The notes under the pieces are model-generated. The model did not search any database, was not told where the DNA came from, and saw only the letters and a program-made list of their open reading frames with translations. Positions 8,894-15,423 of a stretch of 24,389 nt of DNA are shown here, piece by piece. How positions within the stretch are numbered: the stretch's first letter is position 1; the number at the start of each line of letters is the position of its first letter. The DNA is taken from the NCBI GenBank assembly GCA_002296185.1, contig DBHM01000014.1:39303-63691 (forward strand), in the 5' to 3' direction. A program made the translations under genes and the position numbers. The stretch comes from Alphaproteobacteria bacterium UBA828. GTDB lineage: Bacteria; Pseudomonadota; Alphaproteobacteria; UBA828.

Positions 8894-10564
8894 ATGAAGG
8901 ATTATCTGTTCCCAAATAGCGAAAATTCACTTCATTTTATTCCGCTAGGTGGAGTTGGTGAAATAGGTATGAATTTGAGTGTCTATCAAAAAGGGGATTC
9001 TCTTTTGTTGGTAGATTTAGGTTTTACCTTTGCAGATGAAACTCTTCTGGGTATAGATCTTATAGTTCCTGATCCTGAATACCTCATAGAAAATAAAGAA
9101 AAGATTATAGCTTTACTTGTTACCCACGGTCATGAAGATCATATTGGTGCAATCCCATATATCTGGCCATTATTGGGTTGTCCTATCTATGCTAGACCTT
9201 TTTCTTCTGAGTTAATAAGGCAAAAATTTGATGATTTTGGCATAAACAATGATTATGCAATTAATGAAATTTCTGAATCAAGTGGAACGCTTAATCTAGA
9301 TCCCTTTGAAATCAGTTTTATTAACGTGACACATTCTATTCCAGAATCTAGTGCACTAGTTATAAAAACAGATGAAGCTGTAATTTTTCATACAGGAGAT
9401 TGGAAGCTAGATGATGATCCAATTATAGGCCAAGTAACTGATCACCAGGCTTTGTGCGATCTTAGAAAAAAAGATATTTTAGCAGTTGTTGGGGATTCTA
9501 CTAATGCCACAAAAGAAGGGTGGTCAGGCTCAGAGTCTGTAGTTCAGAGCTGTTTAAATGAAATCTTTGAAGGAATAAAAGGAGGTATTATTGTTACGCA
9601 GTTTGCCTCTAATATTGCTCGTTTAGTCTCAGTGATTAAATCTGCTCACGCAAATAACCGCGAAGTTGTGTTGGTTGGTCGTTCTCTCTGGCGTTACTTT
9701 TCGGCTGCGCAACGTAGTCAAATTATCGATGAAGTAAGAGTATTAAATGATATAGAGGGGTCTAAACTCCATCGTGATCAGGTGGTGTTTATCTGTACAG
9801 GGTGCCAAGGAGAAAGCAAGGCAGCTATGTCTAGAGTAGCAAGTGGAGTGCATCCAAGAATATCTGTAACCGACAAAGATACAGTGATTTTTTCATCTAA
9901 GATTATACCAGGAAATGAAAAGCCTATATCTAGGGTAAAGAATTTACTTTCTGCTAAAGGTGTCAAAATTATAGATGAGACATTTCCTGGGGTTCATGTT
10001 TCAGGACACCCACATAAAGAAGAAATCATTAATCTCTATTCACTCTTAAAGCCAGAAGTAGTTGTACCTATTCATGGTGAAACTATTCATATGAAAGCAC
10101 ACTCTGAATTAGCTATCAGTACAGGAGTAAAGGATTCTCCAATAATTAATAATGGTGATGTTTTAAGATTATATCCTAGGTCACCAGAAATTGTAGGGAA
10201 AGTACCTAATGGAAGATTAGCTATCGATGGTGGTCGATTAATTAGTATTAAAGATTCTATATTAAGATCAAGAAAAAAATTATTAATTAATGGATCTGTT
10301 TTTATAACGTTAATTTTAGATAAAAACTGTAAATTATTCGGTGATATAAAGGTTACAGATAAAGGAGTTTTTAGAGTAGAAGACAGCAAGGAAAATATTG
10401 ATATTTTAGTCAAATCTCTAAGAAAAGTTTTTAGAAGTATAAGTAATAAGAAGGTAAAAGATGATGATACTGTTATAGAAAGAATTTCAACAAGTACAAG
10501 AAAGATTATTTTTGAATCCTATGGTAAAAAACCGCAAATAGAGGTTCACCTTATAAGGGTCTAA
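8894..10564 (+). CDS. rnj: Ribonuclease J (metallo-beta-lactamase / beta-CASP exo- and endoribonuclease)
   Basis: This is an RNA maturation and decay enzyme with 5'-3' exonuclease and endonuclease activity. The two-zinc site is formed by the HGHEDH motif (H78, H80, D82 and H83 counting from the ATG at 8894), with FHTGDWKLDDDP, GDSTNA, HVSGHPHKEEI and PIHGE following in the order expected for the metallo-beta-lactamase and beta-CASP domains. The C-terminal 100 residues form the usual small domain. The family-typical N-terminus HFIPLGGVGEIGMNLSVY lies about 14 residues in. Two starts are possible: a GTG at 8879, which overlaps coaX by 8 bp, and the ATG at 8894. Neither has a strong ribosome binding site, and I prefer the ATG. 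The product is about 556 residues, the normal length. Confidence 0.93.
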   Translation: MKDYLFPNSENSLHFIPLGGVGEIGMNLSVYQKGDSLLLVDLGFTFADETLLGIDLIVPDPEYLIENKEKIIALLVTHGHEDHIGAIPYIWPLLGCPIYARPFSSELIRQKFDDFGINNDYAINEISESSGTLNLDPFEISFINVTHSIPESSALVIKTDEAVIFHTGDWKLDDDPIIGQVTDHQALCDLRKKDILAVVGDSTNATKEGWSGSESVVQSCLNEIFEGIKGGIIVTQFASNIARLVSVIKSAHANNREVVLVGRSLWRYFSAAQRSQIIDEVRVLNDIEGSKLHRDQVVFICTGCQGESKAAMSRVASGVHPRISVTDKDTVIFSSKIIPGNEKPISRVKNLLSAKGVKIIDETFPGVHVSGHPHKEEIINLYSLLKPEVVVPIHGETIHMKAHSELAISTGVKDSPIINNGDVLRLYPRSPEIVGKVPNGRLAIDGGRLISIKDSILRSRKKLLINGSVFITLILDKNCKLFGDIKVTDKGVFRVEDSKENIDILVKSLRKVFRSISNKKVKDDDTVIERISTSTRKIIFESYGKKPQIEVHLIRV

Positions 10565-10597
10565 AACAATTCTCATTACCTAAATCGGGAGAAAAAA

Positions 10598-11002
10598 ATG
10601 ATAGGCCAATTAAATCATGTTGCAATAGCTGTTCCAGATTTGGAAATAGCCACAAAATTTTATAAAAATACTTTAGGTGCAAATGTATCTGATGCACTTG
10701 AACTTCCTGATCATGGTGTAAAAACTGTCTTTGTAAAATTACAAAATACCAAAATTGAATTACTGGAGCCTATAGATAGTAGTTCACCAATATCAAAATT
10801 CTTACACGAACACCCGAATGGTGGCATACACCATATTTGTTACCAAGTGGAAGATATTAAAAGTGCTATATCAAAACTTGTTAAAGAAGGTGCCAGGGTC
10901 TTGGGAACTGGAAAACCCGATATTGGTGCTCATGGTAAACCGGTTATTTTTCTTCATCCAAAAGACTGTTTAGGTACTTTGGTAGAGTTAGAAGAAGCTT
11001 AA
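10598..11002 (+). CDS. mce: Methylmalonyl-CoA epimerase (VOC / glyoxalase fold)
   Basis: The enzyme interconverts the R and S forms of methylmalonyl-CoA and so feeds propionyl-CoA carbon into succinyl-CoA. The 134-residue protein has the two beta-alpha-beta-beta-beta units of the VOC superfamily. It begins LNHVAIAVPDLEIATKFY (metal-ligand histidine H7). TKIELLEP follows near residues 51-58, then GGIHHICYQVEDI with H78/H79, and it closes with GAHGKPVIFLHPKDCLGTLV plus the terminal glutamates near residues 130-133. These match the epimerase subgroup rather than glyoxalase I. A GGGAG at 10587-10591 precedes the ATG well. Its partner genes (propionyl-CoA carboxylase, methylmalonyl-CoA mutase) are not in the window. 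The position between rnj and a DUF1467 gene is familiar in alphaproteobacteria. Confidence 0.92.
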   Translation: MIGQLNHVAIAVPDLEIATKFYKNTLGANVSDALELPDHGVKTVFVKLQNTKIELLEPIDSSSPISKFLHEHPNGGIHHICYQVEDIKSAISKLVKEGARVLGTGKPDIGAHGKPVIFLHPKDCLGTLVELEEA

Positions 11003-11015
11003 TAGTGAGGCAATT

Positions 11016-11249
11016 TTGAATATATTTACTATATTACTTGTTTTTGTAATCGTCTGGTGGATTATTTGGTTTATGACCTTGCCAATAGGTGTGAAAACAC
11101 CAGAAAAAGTAGAATCAGGTAATACTGAGAGTGCCCCTGATAAACCTAGGCTTTGGATTAAGGCGGGGATAACGACTATAATTACGGCAATTTTAACAGG
11201 AATTATTATATATTTAATTGAGGCAGGGGTGCTTTCTATAGGTGAATAA
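11016..11249 (+). CDS. DUF1467 family small membrane protein
   Basis: The 77-residue product has a transmembrane helix at about residues 3-25 (ILLVFVIVWWIIWFMTLPIG) and a second at about residues 52-70, joined by a polar loop containing GVKTPEKVESG. The aromatic first helix followed by TLPIGVKTPEK resembles the alphaproteobacterial DUF1467 family, whose function is unknown. The start is a TTG at 11016, supported by GAGG at 11007-11010 and by agreement of the N-terminus with the family; no in-frame ATG precedes the first helix. It lies 13 bp after mce and is probably co-transcribed with it. No specific role can be inferred beyond inner-membrane location. Confidence 0.82.
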   Translation: MNIFTILLVFVIVWWIIWFMTLPIGVKTPEKVESGNTESAPDKPRLWIKAGITTIITAILTGIIIYLIEAGVLSIGE

Positions 11250-11306
11250 GCTATCCATCCATTAAATCATAATAGTAAATGTATGTATTTTCTTTTAATG
11301 GTATTA

Positions 11307-11318
11307 CTAACCGGTTAG
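11307..11318. promoter_or_regulatory. 12-bp perfect palindrome upstream of proS
   Basis: CTAACCGGTTAG is a perfect inverted repeat with no spacer, ending 24 bp before the proS ATG in the 93-bp spacer after the DUF1467 gene. In the RNA it could form only a very tight hairpin, so it reads better as a protein-binding site or as chance. No good -35/-10 pair was recognised near it. The regulator, if any, is unknown. Confidence 0.3.
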
Positions 11319-11342
11319 ATATCCATAAGAAAAGGAATTCAA

Positions 11343-12656
11343 ATGCGCCGTTCAAACTATTTTTTGCCTACACTCAAAGAAAATCCTAGTGAAGCACAAA
11401 TAGTATCTCATCGCCTCATGTTACGAGCTGGAATGATACGTCAAGCTGCGGCGGGTATATATAGTTGGTTACCGCTAGGATGCAGAGTTCTTAAGAAAAT
11501 TGAGGATATCGTTCGTCACGAAATGGATGCAACTGGAGCTCAGGAAATTCTTATGCCTACCATACAACCAGCAGAATTATGGCAAGAAAGTGGTAGATAT
11601 GACGATTATGGAAAGGAAATGCTAAGGATAAATGATAGGCATGAAAGGCAATTACTTTATGGCCCAACTCACGAGGAAGTCGTTACTGATATTTTTCGTA
11701 CTTGTGTAAAGAGTTATAGAGATCTTCCATGTAATCTTTATCAAATTCACTGGAAATTTAGAGATGAAGTTCGTCCAAGGTTCGGTGTTATGCGTGGGCG
11801 GGAATTTTTTATGAAGGATAATTACTCATTTGATTTAGATAAAGTGTCCGCTGTTCATTCATATAATAAGATGTTTGTTGCTTATTTACGTTGTTTTGCA
11901 AGGATGGGTTTAAAACCAATCCCAATGCGAGCAGAAGCTGGTGCTATAGGTGGTGATTTATCACACGAATTTATTATTTTAGCTGATACAGGAGAAAGTG
12001 AAGTTTTTTGTGATAAAAAGTGGCTTGATAATGATCCCCTGAATATAGATGTTAATTATAGATCTGATTTGCAAAGTATTGTTAATAAATGGACACAATT
12101 CTATGCGGCAACTGATGATAAACATGATCCTGATTCATGCGCATTACCAGATTCAGAGATTTTTGAGGGCCGGGGTATAGAAGTAGGACATATTTTTTAT
12201 TTTGGAAAAAAGTATTCTAGAGCAATGAATGCAACTATAACTAACGCTGATGGAAAAGAAATAGAACTTGAGATGGGTTCTTATGGTATAGGTGTGTCTC
12301 GCTTAGTTGGCGCTATAATTGAGGCTAATCACGACAGCAATGGTATAATTTGGCCTGAATCTGTAGCTCCTTTTCGGGTGGGTATTATCAATCTAAGAAG
12401 CGGTGACAATCAATGTGACTCAGCGTGTGATAAACTCTATGAAGAGTTAAAAACAGTAGGTATTGAAGTTCTTTATGATGACAGGGATGAAAGGGCAGGG
12501 GTTAAATTTTCTGATATGGATCTAATTGGTGTACCATGGCAGATTTCTGTTGGTCCCCGAAACTTAAAAAATGGCGTTGTGGAACTACAGAGACGTGGTC
12601 AAAAAGAAATCAAAGAAGAAATTCCCGTTGGCTCGATTCTGTCTCGTTTCCTTTGA
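11343..12656 (+). CDS. proS: Prolyl-tRNA synthetase, short form lacking the editing insertion
   Basis: This class II aminoacyl-tRNA synthetase charges tRNA-Pro. Motif 1 falls around residues 50-75. The ATP-binding segment FRDEVRPRFGVMRGREFFMK covers motif 2 (residues 139-158), and motif 3 is GSYGIGVSRLVG (residues 312-323). The anticodon-binding domain starts around residue 345 with RVGIINLRSGD. At 437 residues it is far shorter than the E. coli enzyme of about 570. The roughly 180-residue insertion domain that hydrolyses Ala-tRNA-Pro is replaced by a short linker between motifs 2 and 3 (about residues 224-280). Short forms of this kind are known in alphaproteobacteria, where a free-standing ProXp-ala-type protein is thought to supply editing. 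AAGGA at 11332-11336 supports the ATG at 11343. lolC/E follows 8 bp later. Confidence 0.96.
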   Translation: MRRSNYFLPTLKENPSEAQIVSHRLMLRAGMIRQAAAGIYSWLPLGCRVLKKIEDIVRHEMDATGAQEILMPTIQPAELWQESGRYDDYGKEMLRINDRHERQLLYGPTHEEVVTDIFRTCVKSYRDLPCNLYQIHWKFRDEVRPRFGVMRGREFFMKDNYSFDLDKVSAVHSYNKMFVAYLRCFARMGLKPIPMRAEAGAIGGDLSHEFIILADTGESEVFCDKKWLDNDPLNIDVNYRSDLQSIVNKWTQFYAATDDKHDPDSCALPDSEIFEGRGIEVGHIFYFGKKYSRAMNATITNADGKEIELEMGSYGIGVSRLVGAIIEANHDSNGIIWPESVAPFRVGIINLRSGDNQCDSACDKLYEELKTVGIEVLYDDRDERAGVKFSDMDLIGVPWQISVGPRNLKNGVVELQRRGQKEIKEEIPVGSILSRFL

Positions 12657-12664
12657 GAGTATGA

Positions 12665-13912
12665 ATGTTTACAGCATTTGAAAGATTCATAGCATTTAGA
12701 TATTTACGTTCGCGGCGTTCTGAGGGCTTTATTTCTATAATAGCTGCATTTTCTTTGATTGGAATTACGCTCGGCGTGGCTACTCTTATTGTTGTAATGT
12801 CTGTCATGAATGGTTTTCGTGATGAATTAATGTCCCGTATATTGGGAATAAATGGTCATATTGCAGTATATCCAACTAAACTTATAGAAACCCCTGATTT
12901 AGATAAGCTAATTATTGATTTAAAAAGTCTTCAGGGTGTGAATCAAGTAATTCCGATTGTTGAAGGACAGGTCATGGCAAGCTCAGGTAGATCAGCAACG
13001 GGGGCGCTTGTTAGGGCTTTTCATGGTCATGACCTACAAAATCTTACAATCATTAAAGAGAATATTATTGATGGATCTATAAAGGGATTCATTAATAATG
13101 AAGGTATATTAGTTGGGCAAAGGTTTGCAGAAAGACTTGGTATTGTTGTGGGGGATCGTTTGGGATTAGTTTCTCCTCAAACGACCGCGACAGCTTTTGG
13201 CTCAGTACCGAGGTCAAGAGGGTATGTTGTTGCAGGGATTTTTAATCTTGGTATGTTCCAGTATGACAACGGCTTTATTTTTATGCCTCTAAAGCTTGCC
13301 CAGCTACATTTTAATCTAGATGAGTCATTAAGTAAAATTGAGCTATCAATTTCTGAACCGAATAAGGTAAAGGAATTCCGTATTCTTGTTGCAAACAAAG
13401 TTGGTCCTCTAGGGAGTGTAATTGATTGGCAGCAACAACACTCTCACTTTGTTAATGCTTTGAAGGTAGAGAGGAATGTAATGTTTGTCATACTAGCATT
13501 AATACTTATTGTTGCTGCTTTTATTATAGTTTCGGGTCTCATTATGGTTGTAAAAGATAAGAGTCAGGATATTGCAATCTTACGTACTATGGGAGCTACA
13601 CGTGGGCAAGTCATGAGAATTTTCTTTATAAATGGAGTATCAATTGGAATCTTAGGAACAGCTATAGGTACTGGTATTGGAATACTTTTTGCAAGTTATA
13701 TCGATTCTATTCGTATGTGGATAGAAGGTTGGTCAGGGACAGAGTTATTTGCTCCAGAGGTTCGCTTTCTATCTGAATTACCAGTCCTTATTTCATTTCA
13801 AGACGTCCTGGTGGTTGTTCTAATGTCAATAGGTCTTTCATTTTTAGCTACTTTATATCCTGCTTGGAGAGCTGCGCGATTAGATCCAGTAGAGGCACTA
13901 AGATATGAGTGA
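12665..13912 (+). CDS. lolC: Lipoprotein-releasing ABC transporter permease (LolC/LolE family)
   Basis: This inner-membrane permease works with LolD to extract mature lipoproteins from the inner membrane and hand them to the carrier LolA. The 415 residues show the MacB/FtsX-type layout. The N-terminal FERFIAFRYLRSRRSEGFIS is typical of LolC/E and is followed by one transmembrane helix (about 22-45) with VMSVMNGFRDEL. A large periplasmic domain covers about 46-270. Three C-terminal helices lie at about 270-295, 315-340 and 370-395, with the coupling region DIAILRTMGATRGQVMRIFF and the terminal YPAWRAARLDPVEALRYE. Only one permease gene precedes lolD, so the complex is probably a homodimer of this subunit (LolF-like arrangement), as in other alphaproteobacteria, not LolC plus LolE. 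It overlaps lolD by 8 bp. Confidence 0.93.
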   Translation: MFTAFERFIAFRYLRSRRSEGFISIIAAFSLIGITLGVATLIVVMSVMNGFRDELMSRILGINGHIAVYPTKLIETPDLDKLIIDLKSLQGVNQVIPIVEGQVMASSGRSATGALVRAFHGHDLQNLTIIKENIIDGSIKGFINNEGILVGQRFAERLGIVVGDRLGLVSPQTTATAFGSVPRSRGYVVAGIFNLGMFQYDNGFIFMPLKLAQLHFNLDESLSKIELSISEPNKVKEFRILVANKVGPLGSVIDWQQQHSHFVNALKVERNVMFVILALILIVAAFIIVSGLIMVVKDKSQDIAILRTMGATRGQVMRIFFINGVSIGILGTAIGTGIGILFASYIDSIRMWIEGWSGTELFAPEVRFLSELPVLISFQDVLVVVLMSIGLSFLATLYPAWRAARLDPVEALRYE

Positions 13913-14591
13913 AGAAATATTTCCATTACGAGTTTGTGATGTTGTGCAAATCTTTAAACAGGGACAAACCGATATTCCTGTATTAAATGGAGCTAATATC
14001 GAACTTAAAATGGGAGAAATAGTTGCACTTATTGGCCCATCTGGTTCTGGTAAGTCTACTTTCTTGCAAATTGCGGGGCTTTTAGAAGAACCAAATTCCG
14101 GGTCTATTTTTATTAATGGAATTAATTTATCTGGAATAAGTGATAAACAACGCAGCCTATTGAGAGCTAAAGATTTAGGATTTGTCTACCAATATCATCA
14201 TCTTCTTCCAGAATTTAGTGCTTTAGAAAATATCGTATTACCACAGATGCTTAACAGGATATCTAAAGTCAATGCCTCAGCAAAAGCAGAGGAACTTTTA
14301 GAGCAGCTCGAATTGACGGATCGTGCGCAACACAGACCTGCTAACTTGTCTGGAGGAGAACAGCAAAGGGTTGCTATAGCTAGGGCTCTAGCCAATAACC
14401 CCAATGTCCTTTTAGCAGATGAGCCAACTGGCAATCTTGATTATGAAACTGCAAAAAACGTTTTTGATACCCTTTTAGACTTAGTAAGAAATAAAGGGCT
14501 TGCGGCAATAATTGCTACTCATAACAGAGATCTCATTAAGAAAATGGATAGGGCAGTCACAATATTAAATGGAAAGATTGTTCCAGTTTAA
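13905..14591 (+). CDS. lolD: Lipoprotein-releasing ABC transporter ATP-binding protein
   Basis: This ATPase subunit powers lipoprotein release by the LolC/E permease encoded just upstream. All ABC motifs are present in its 228 residues: Walker A GPSGSGKST (44-52), the Q-loop glutamine near Q96 in VYQYHHLLPEFSA, the signature LSGGEQQR (148-155), Walker B VLLADEP followed by TGNLD, and the H-loop histidine H206 in ATHNRDL. The segment YQYHHLLPEFSALENI is typical of LolD. The ATG at 13905 lies inside the end of the permease gene (8-bp overlap), so the two are translationally coupled. The gene converges on the minus-strand flavoprotein gene across a 37-bp spacer. Confidence 0.95.
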   Translation: MSEEIFPLRVCDVVQIFKQGQTDIPVLNGANIELKMGEIVALIGPSGSGKSTFLQIAGLLEEPNSGSIFINGINLSGISDKQRSLLRAKDLGFVYQYHHLLPEFSALENIVLPQMLNRISKVNASAKAEELLEQLELTDRAQHRPANLSGGEQQRVAIARALANNPNVLLADEPTGNLDYETAKNVFDTLLDLVRNKGLAAIIATHNRDLIKKMDRAVTILNGKIVPV

Positions 14592-14628
14592 TTAATCTAT
14601 TAGCTTATTACTGTAAAGCACTGATATA

Positions 14629-15279
14629 TCAATACATACCCGTCTTGTAATTATCATCAATGAACTCATCTGCTTCTTTAATATCGCTTCCAGTTGGAGG
14701 ACTGTCAGTATCCGCAGTTTGTTCAAGAATCATTTTACCAAGGGTAGGCATTTCTGCTCTATCTTGTTTACTTGACTCATCCCACAATTTTGAACGTCTA
14801 AAGGCTTTTGCGCAATGAAGAAAAGCTTCTTTTACTTCAACTAAAATCCCTGCATTTGGAATTTTTCCATTTACTGAGCATGAAGCAAGCATTGTTTTAT
14901 CCTGGGTAACTTTCGCTGAACCATTCACTCGAAGAGTGTCATCGTATCCGGGTATAATAAATAGAATTCCAACATTAGGATTTTCAATAATATTATTCAT
15001 GGTATCTAGTCTATTGTTGCCGGGTCGATCAGGTATGAAAAGTGTATTATTGTCAATTATTTGAACAAATCCAGGAGGGTCGCCTCTTGGTGATACATCT
15101 GCTTTTCCGGATACTCCTGCAGTACCTATGCACAAGAAGGGAGATTTCTTGATAAATTCTTTGCAGTATTTATCGAGAGTTGGTAAGCATTTTTTTTCAG
15201 CGATTTCCATAGTTTCACCATAGGCTTCTCTCAATGAACCCCCTGTTTGCAGCGTAACTTGTGGATTACTTTCAGTCAT
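14629..15279 (-). CDS. FMN-binding PPOX-type flavoprotein (MSMEG_1061-like family)
   Basis: This belongs to the pyridoxamine 5'-phosphate oxidase-like split-barrel flavoproteins and is probably an FMN- or F420-type reductase of unknown substrate. In its 216 residues I see LCIGTAGVSGKADVSPRGDP (49-68), then FIPDRPGNNRLDTMNNI (81-97), then VGILFIIPG and DTLRVNGSAKV (114-124), and HCAKAFRRSKLW (155-166). This pattern fits the MSMEG_1061-like subgroup, not true PdxH. There is no signal peptide, so it is cytoplasmic. The start is supported by AAGGAG on the minus strand a few bases upstream (complement of about 15285-15290). It is the only minus-strand gene in the window. It lies between lolD and dnaE, which are often direct neighbours in alphaproteobacteria, so it may be a local insertion. 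Codon use looks like its neighbours. The physiological role is unknown. Confidence 0.83.
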   Translation of the reverse strand: MTESNPQVTLQTGGSLREAYGETMEIAEKKCLPTLDKYCKEFIKKSPFLCIGTAGVSGKADVSPRGDPPGFVQIIDNNTLFIPDRPGNNRLDTMNNIIENPNVGILFIIPGYDDTLRVNGSAKVTQDKTMLASCSVNGKIPNAGILVEVKEAFLHCAKAFRRSKLWDESSKQDRAEMPTLGKMILEQTADTDSPPTGSDIKEADEFIDDNYKTGMY

Positions 15280-15325
15280 TGCTTACTCCTTGGTTGGTTA
15301 GCTAAACGTCACTAAGGTAAATTGC

Positions 15326-15354
15326 TCTATATTATCCACAGATAGTTTTATCAA
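15326..15354 (-). promoter_or_regulatory. Candidate sigma70 promoter of the flavoprotein gene
   Basis: On the minus strand there is a -35 element TTGATA (complement of 15349-15354), a 17-bp spacer and a -10 element TATAGA (complement of 15326-15331). The first matches the consensus in five of six positions and the second in four of six. The predicted start would leave a leader of about 40 bases before the ATG at 15279. The 17-bp spacer contains the DnaA box at 15332-15340, so DnaA bound there would cover this promoter. It was identified by eye only. Confidence 0.45.
15332..15340 (+). promoter_or_regulatory. Perfect consensus DnaA box in the dnaE divergent spacer
   Basis: TTATCCACA is an exact match to the high-affinity DnaA box consensus. 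It lies 84 bp upstream of the dnaE ATG and inside the 17-bp spacer of the candidate minus-strand promoter. A single exact 9-mer has a modest chance of arising by accident in 24 kb. Its position upstream of the replicative polymerase gene, in a short intergenic region, makes a regulatory role plausible. No second exact box was noticed in the window, so this is not an origin. Confidence 0.5.
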
Positions 15355-15387
15355 GTAATAGCCGTTTAGTCTAACCTGTGAAAAAAT

Positions 15388-15416
15388 TTGGTCCAGGATT
15401 AATATATATATAAAAA
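15388..15416 (+). promoter_or_regulatory. Candidate dnaE promoter close to the start codon
   Basis: TTGGTC at 15388-15393 is followed after 15-17 bp by an alternating AT tract (15401-15416) that contains several possible -10 hexamers, including TATAAA at 15409-15414. Transcription would then begin near 15420, within a few bases of the dnaE ATG at 15424, which has no Shine-Dalgarno sequence. If an upstream hexamer in the tract is used instead, the leader would be about 10-15 bases. Confidence 0.35.
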
Positions 15417-15423
15417 TATCACT

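Noticed and set aside
10087..10413. Antisense open frame of 108 codons within rnj
   Set aside because: It is fully contained in the RNase J gene and is low-complexity with no recognisable motif.
15280..15423. Replication origin near dnaE because of the DnaA box
   Set aside because: Only one exact box was seen, without a cluster of boxes or a nearby dnaA, dnaN or parAB; the AT tract is better explained as a promoter.
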